Source of the DNA: Heliocidaris tuberculata
Taxonomy: Eukaryota > Echinodermata > Echinoidea > Camarodonta > Echinometridae
DNA length: 64,000 bases
Direction of reading: 5' to 3'
Assembly: GCA_025618425.1 (NCBI GenBank)
Contig: CM046842.1
Span: 33,493,885-33,557,884, forward strand
This document shows, piece after piece, positions 63,590-64,000 of this stretch (the stretch's first letter is position 1; the number at the start of each line of letters is the position of its first letter). The notes beneath the pieces were generated by a model. It had not been told where the DNA came from, ran no database searches, and saw nothing but the letters and a program-made list of their open reading frames with translations. Made by a program: the position numbers and the translations under genes.

Positions 63590-63856
63590 CAGGGGCGGCG
63601 CTACAGGGGGGGGGGCAGAGGGGGCGACCGCCCCCTATGATTTTTCAAGTAGTGAAAAAAGAAAAAAAAGAAGAAAAGGGAAGAAAAGGAGGAAGAAAAG
63701 GGAAGAAAAGGGAAGAAAGAAGAAAGAGGAGTATTAAAAAGAGAGGTCTTAAACATATAACTCTATATTACCCCTGTTATTTAATGGAGAAAAAAATATG
63801 ACGTATTCTTTAGGTCGTCATGCTCCTCCTATCAAAATACCCTGGCGCCGCCCCTG
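63590..63856. mobile_element. hAT-type MITE, copy 2 (267 bp)
   Basis: Same terminal repeats (CAGGGGCGGCGC / GCGCCGCCCCTG) and nearly identical body to 31240-31510, same orientation. Flanking 8-mers CTAACCCA (63582-63589) and CTTACCCA (63857-63864) differ at one base. The high similarity to copy 1 implies recent activity of the family. Confidence 0.95.
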
Positions 63857-64000
63857 CTTACCCACCATAACTAATGATAAATTTATATTGTGCAATTTCT
63901 GTTCGAATATCCGGTATTCAAAATGTGCGTGGTAATGTAACAAGTACAAAACAGGTAATGACACTCAGTAAGAACAGAAGCTCAACCACATGCAGGTCGT

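Overview
This window looks like nuclear DNA of an echinoderm, most likely a sea urchin. The reasons are two tandem, intronless Toll-like receptor genes, a split rhodopsin-like GPCR with a truncated tandem paralogue, many short palindromic DNA elements, and the recurrent TAGGCCTAC motif. The species call is inference. Coding density is very low: about 10 kb of recognisable host gene in 64 kb, the rest being transposon remnants, SINEs, satellites and simple repeats. No bacterial, organellar or CRISPR features are present.

Layout. 1-4.9 kb: repeats and the upstream region of the first receptor. 4.88-7.5 kb: TLR gene 1. 8.2-11.0 kb: a 5'-truncated Penelope-like element (RT plus GIY-YIG) followed by a well-formed hammerhead ribozyme motif. 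13.55-16.17 kb: TLR gene 2, a diverged tandem copy. 17.3-24 kb: two diverged copies of a roughly 1-kb repeat, nested MITEs, a large G/C-rich minisatellite foldback, and a minus-strand coiled-coil/beta-propeller gene (20.70-22.28 kb) whose last 30-odd codons have been tandemly copied downstream. 25.5-33.9 kb: repeats, two hAT-type MITE signatures, a tRNA-derived SINE and a foldback.

34.6-51.4 kb: a GPCR locus. A truncated first exon (34.6 kb) precedes a complete first exon (38.90-39.25 kb), which joins in frame to a second exon at 50.77-51.41 kb, giving a 332-residue seven-helix receptor. The 11.5-kb intron contains an intact-looking BEL/Pao pol ORF (41.59-45.42 kb, minus), a LINE fragment, and a gag-like region with a primer-binding site (48.3-50.0 kb, minus). 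51.4-64 kb: a 56-base G run, a 1.45-kb foldback transposon, five tRNA-Arg-like SINE copies, a ~190-bp satellite, a ~445-bp higher-order minisatellite and a second copy of a hAT MITE.

How the genes relate. The TLRs (extracellular leucine-rich repeats, one membrane pass, cytoplasmic TIR domain) would act in innate pattern recognition. The GPCR, with an acidic tyrosine-rich N terminus, is a plausible chemosensory receptor of a lineage-expanded type. The propeller protein has a TRIM-like layout without a RING or complete B-box in the visible exon. Nothing shows that these genes share a pathway; they are all members of fast-evolving, tandemly duplicating families embedded in transposon-rich DNA.
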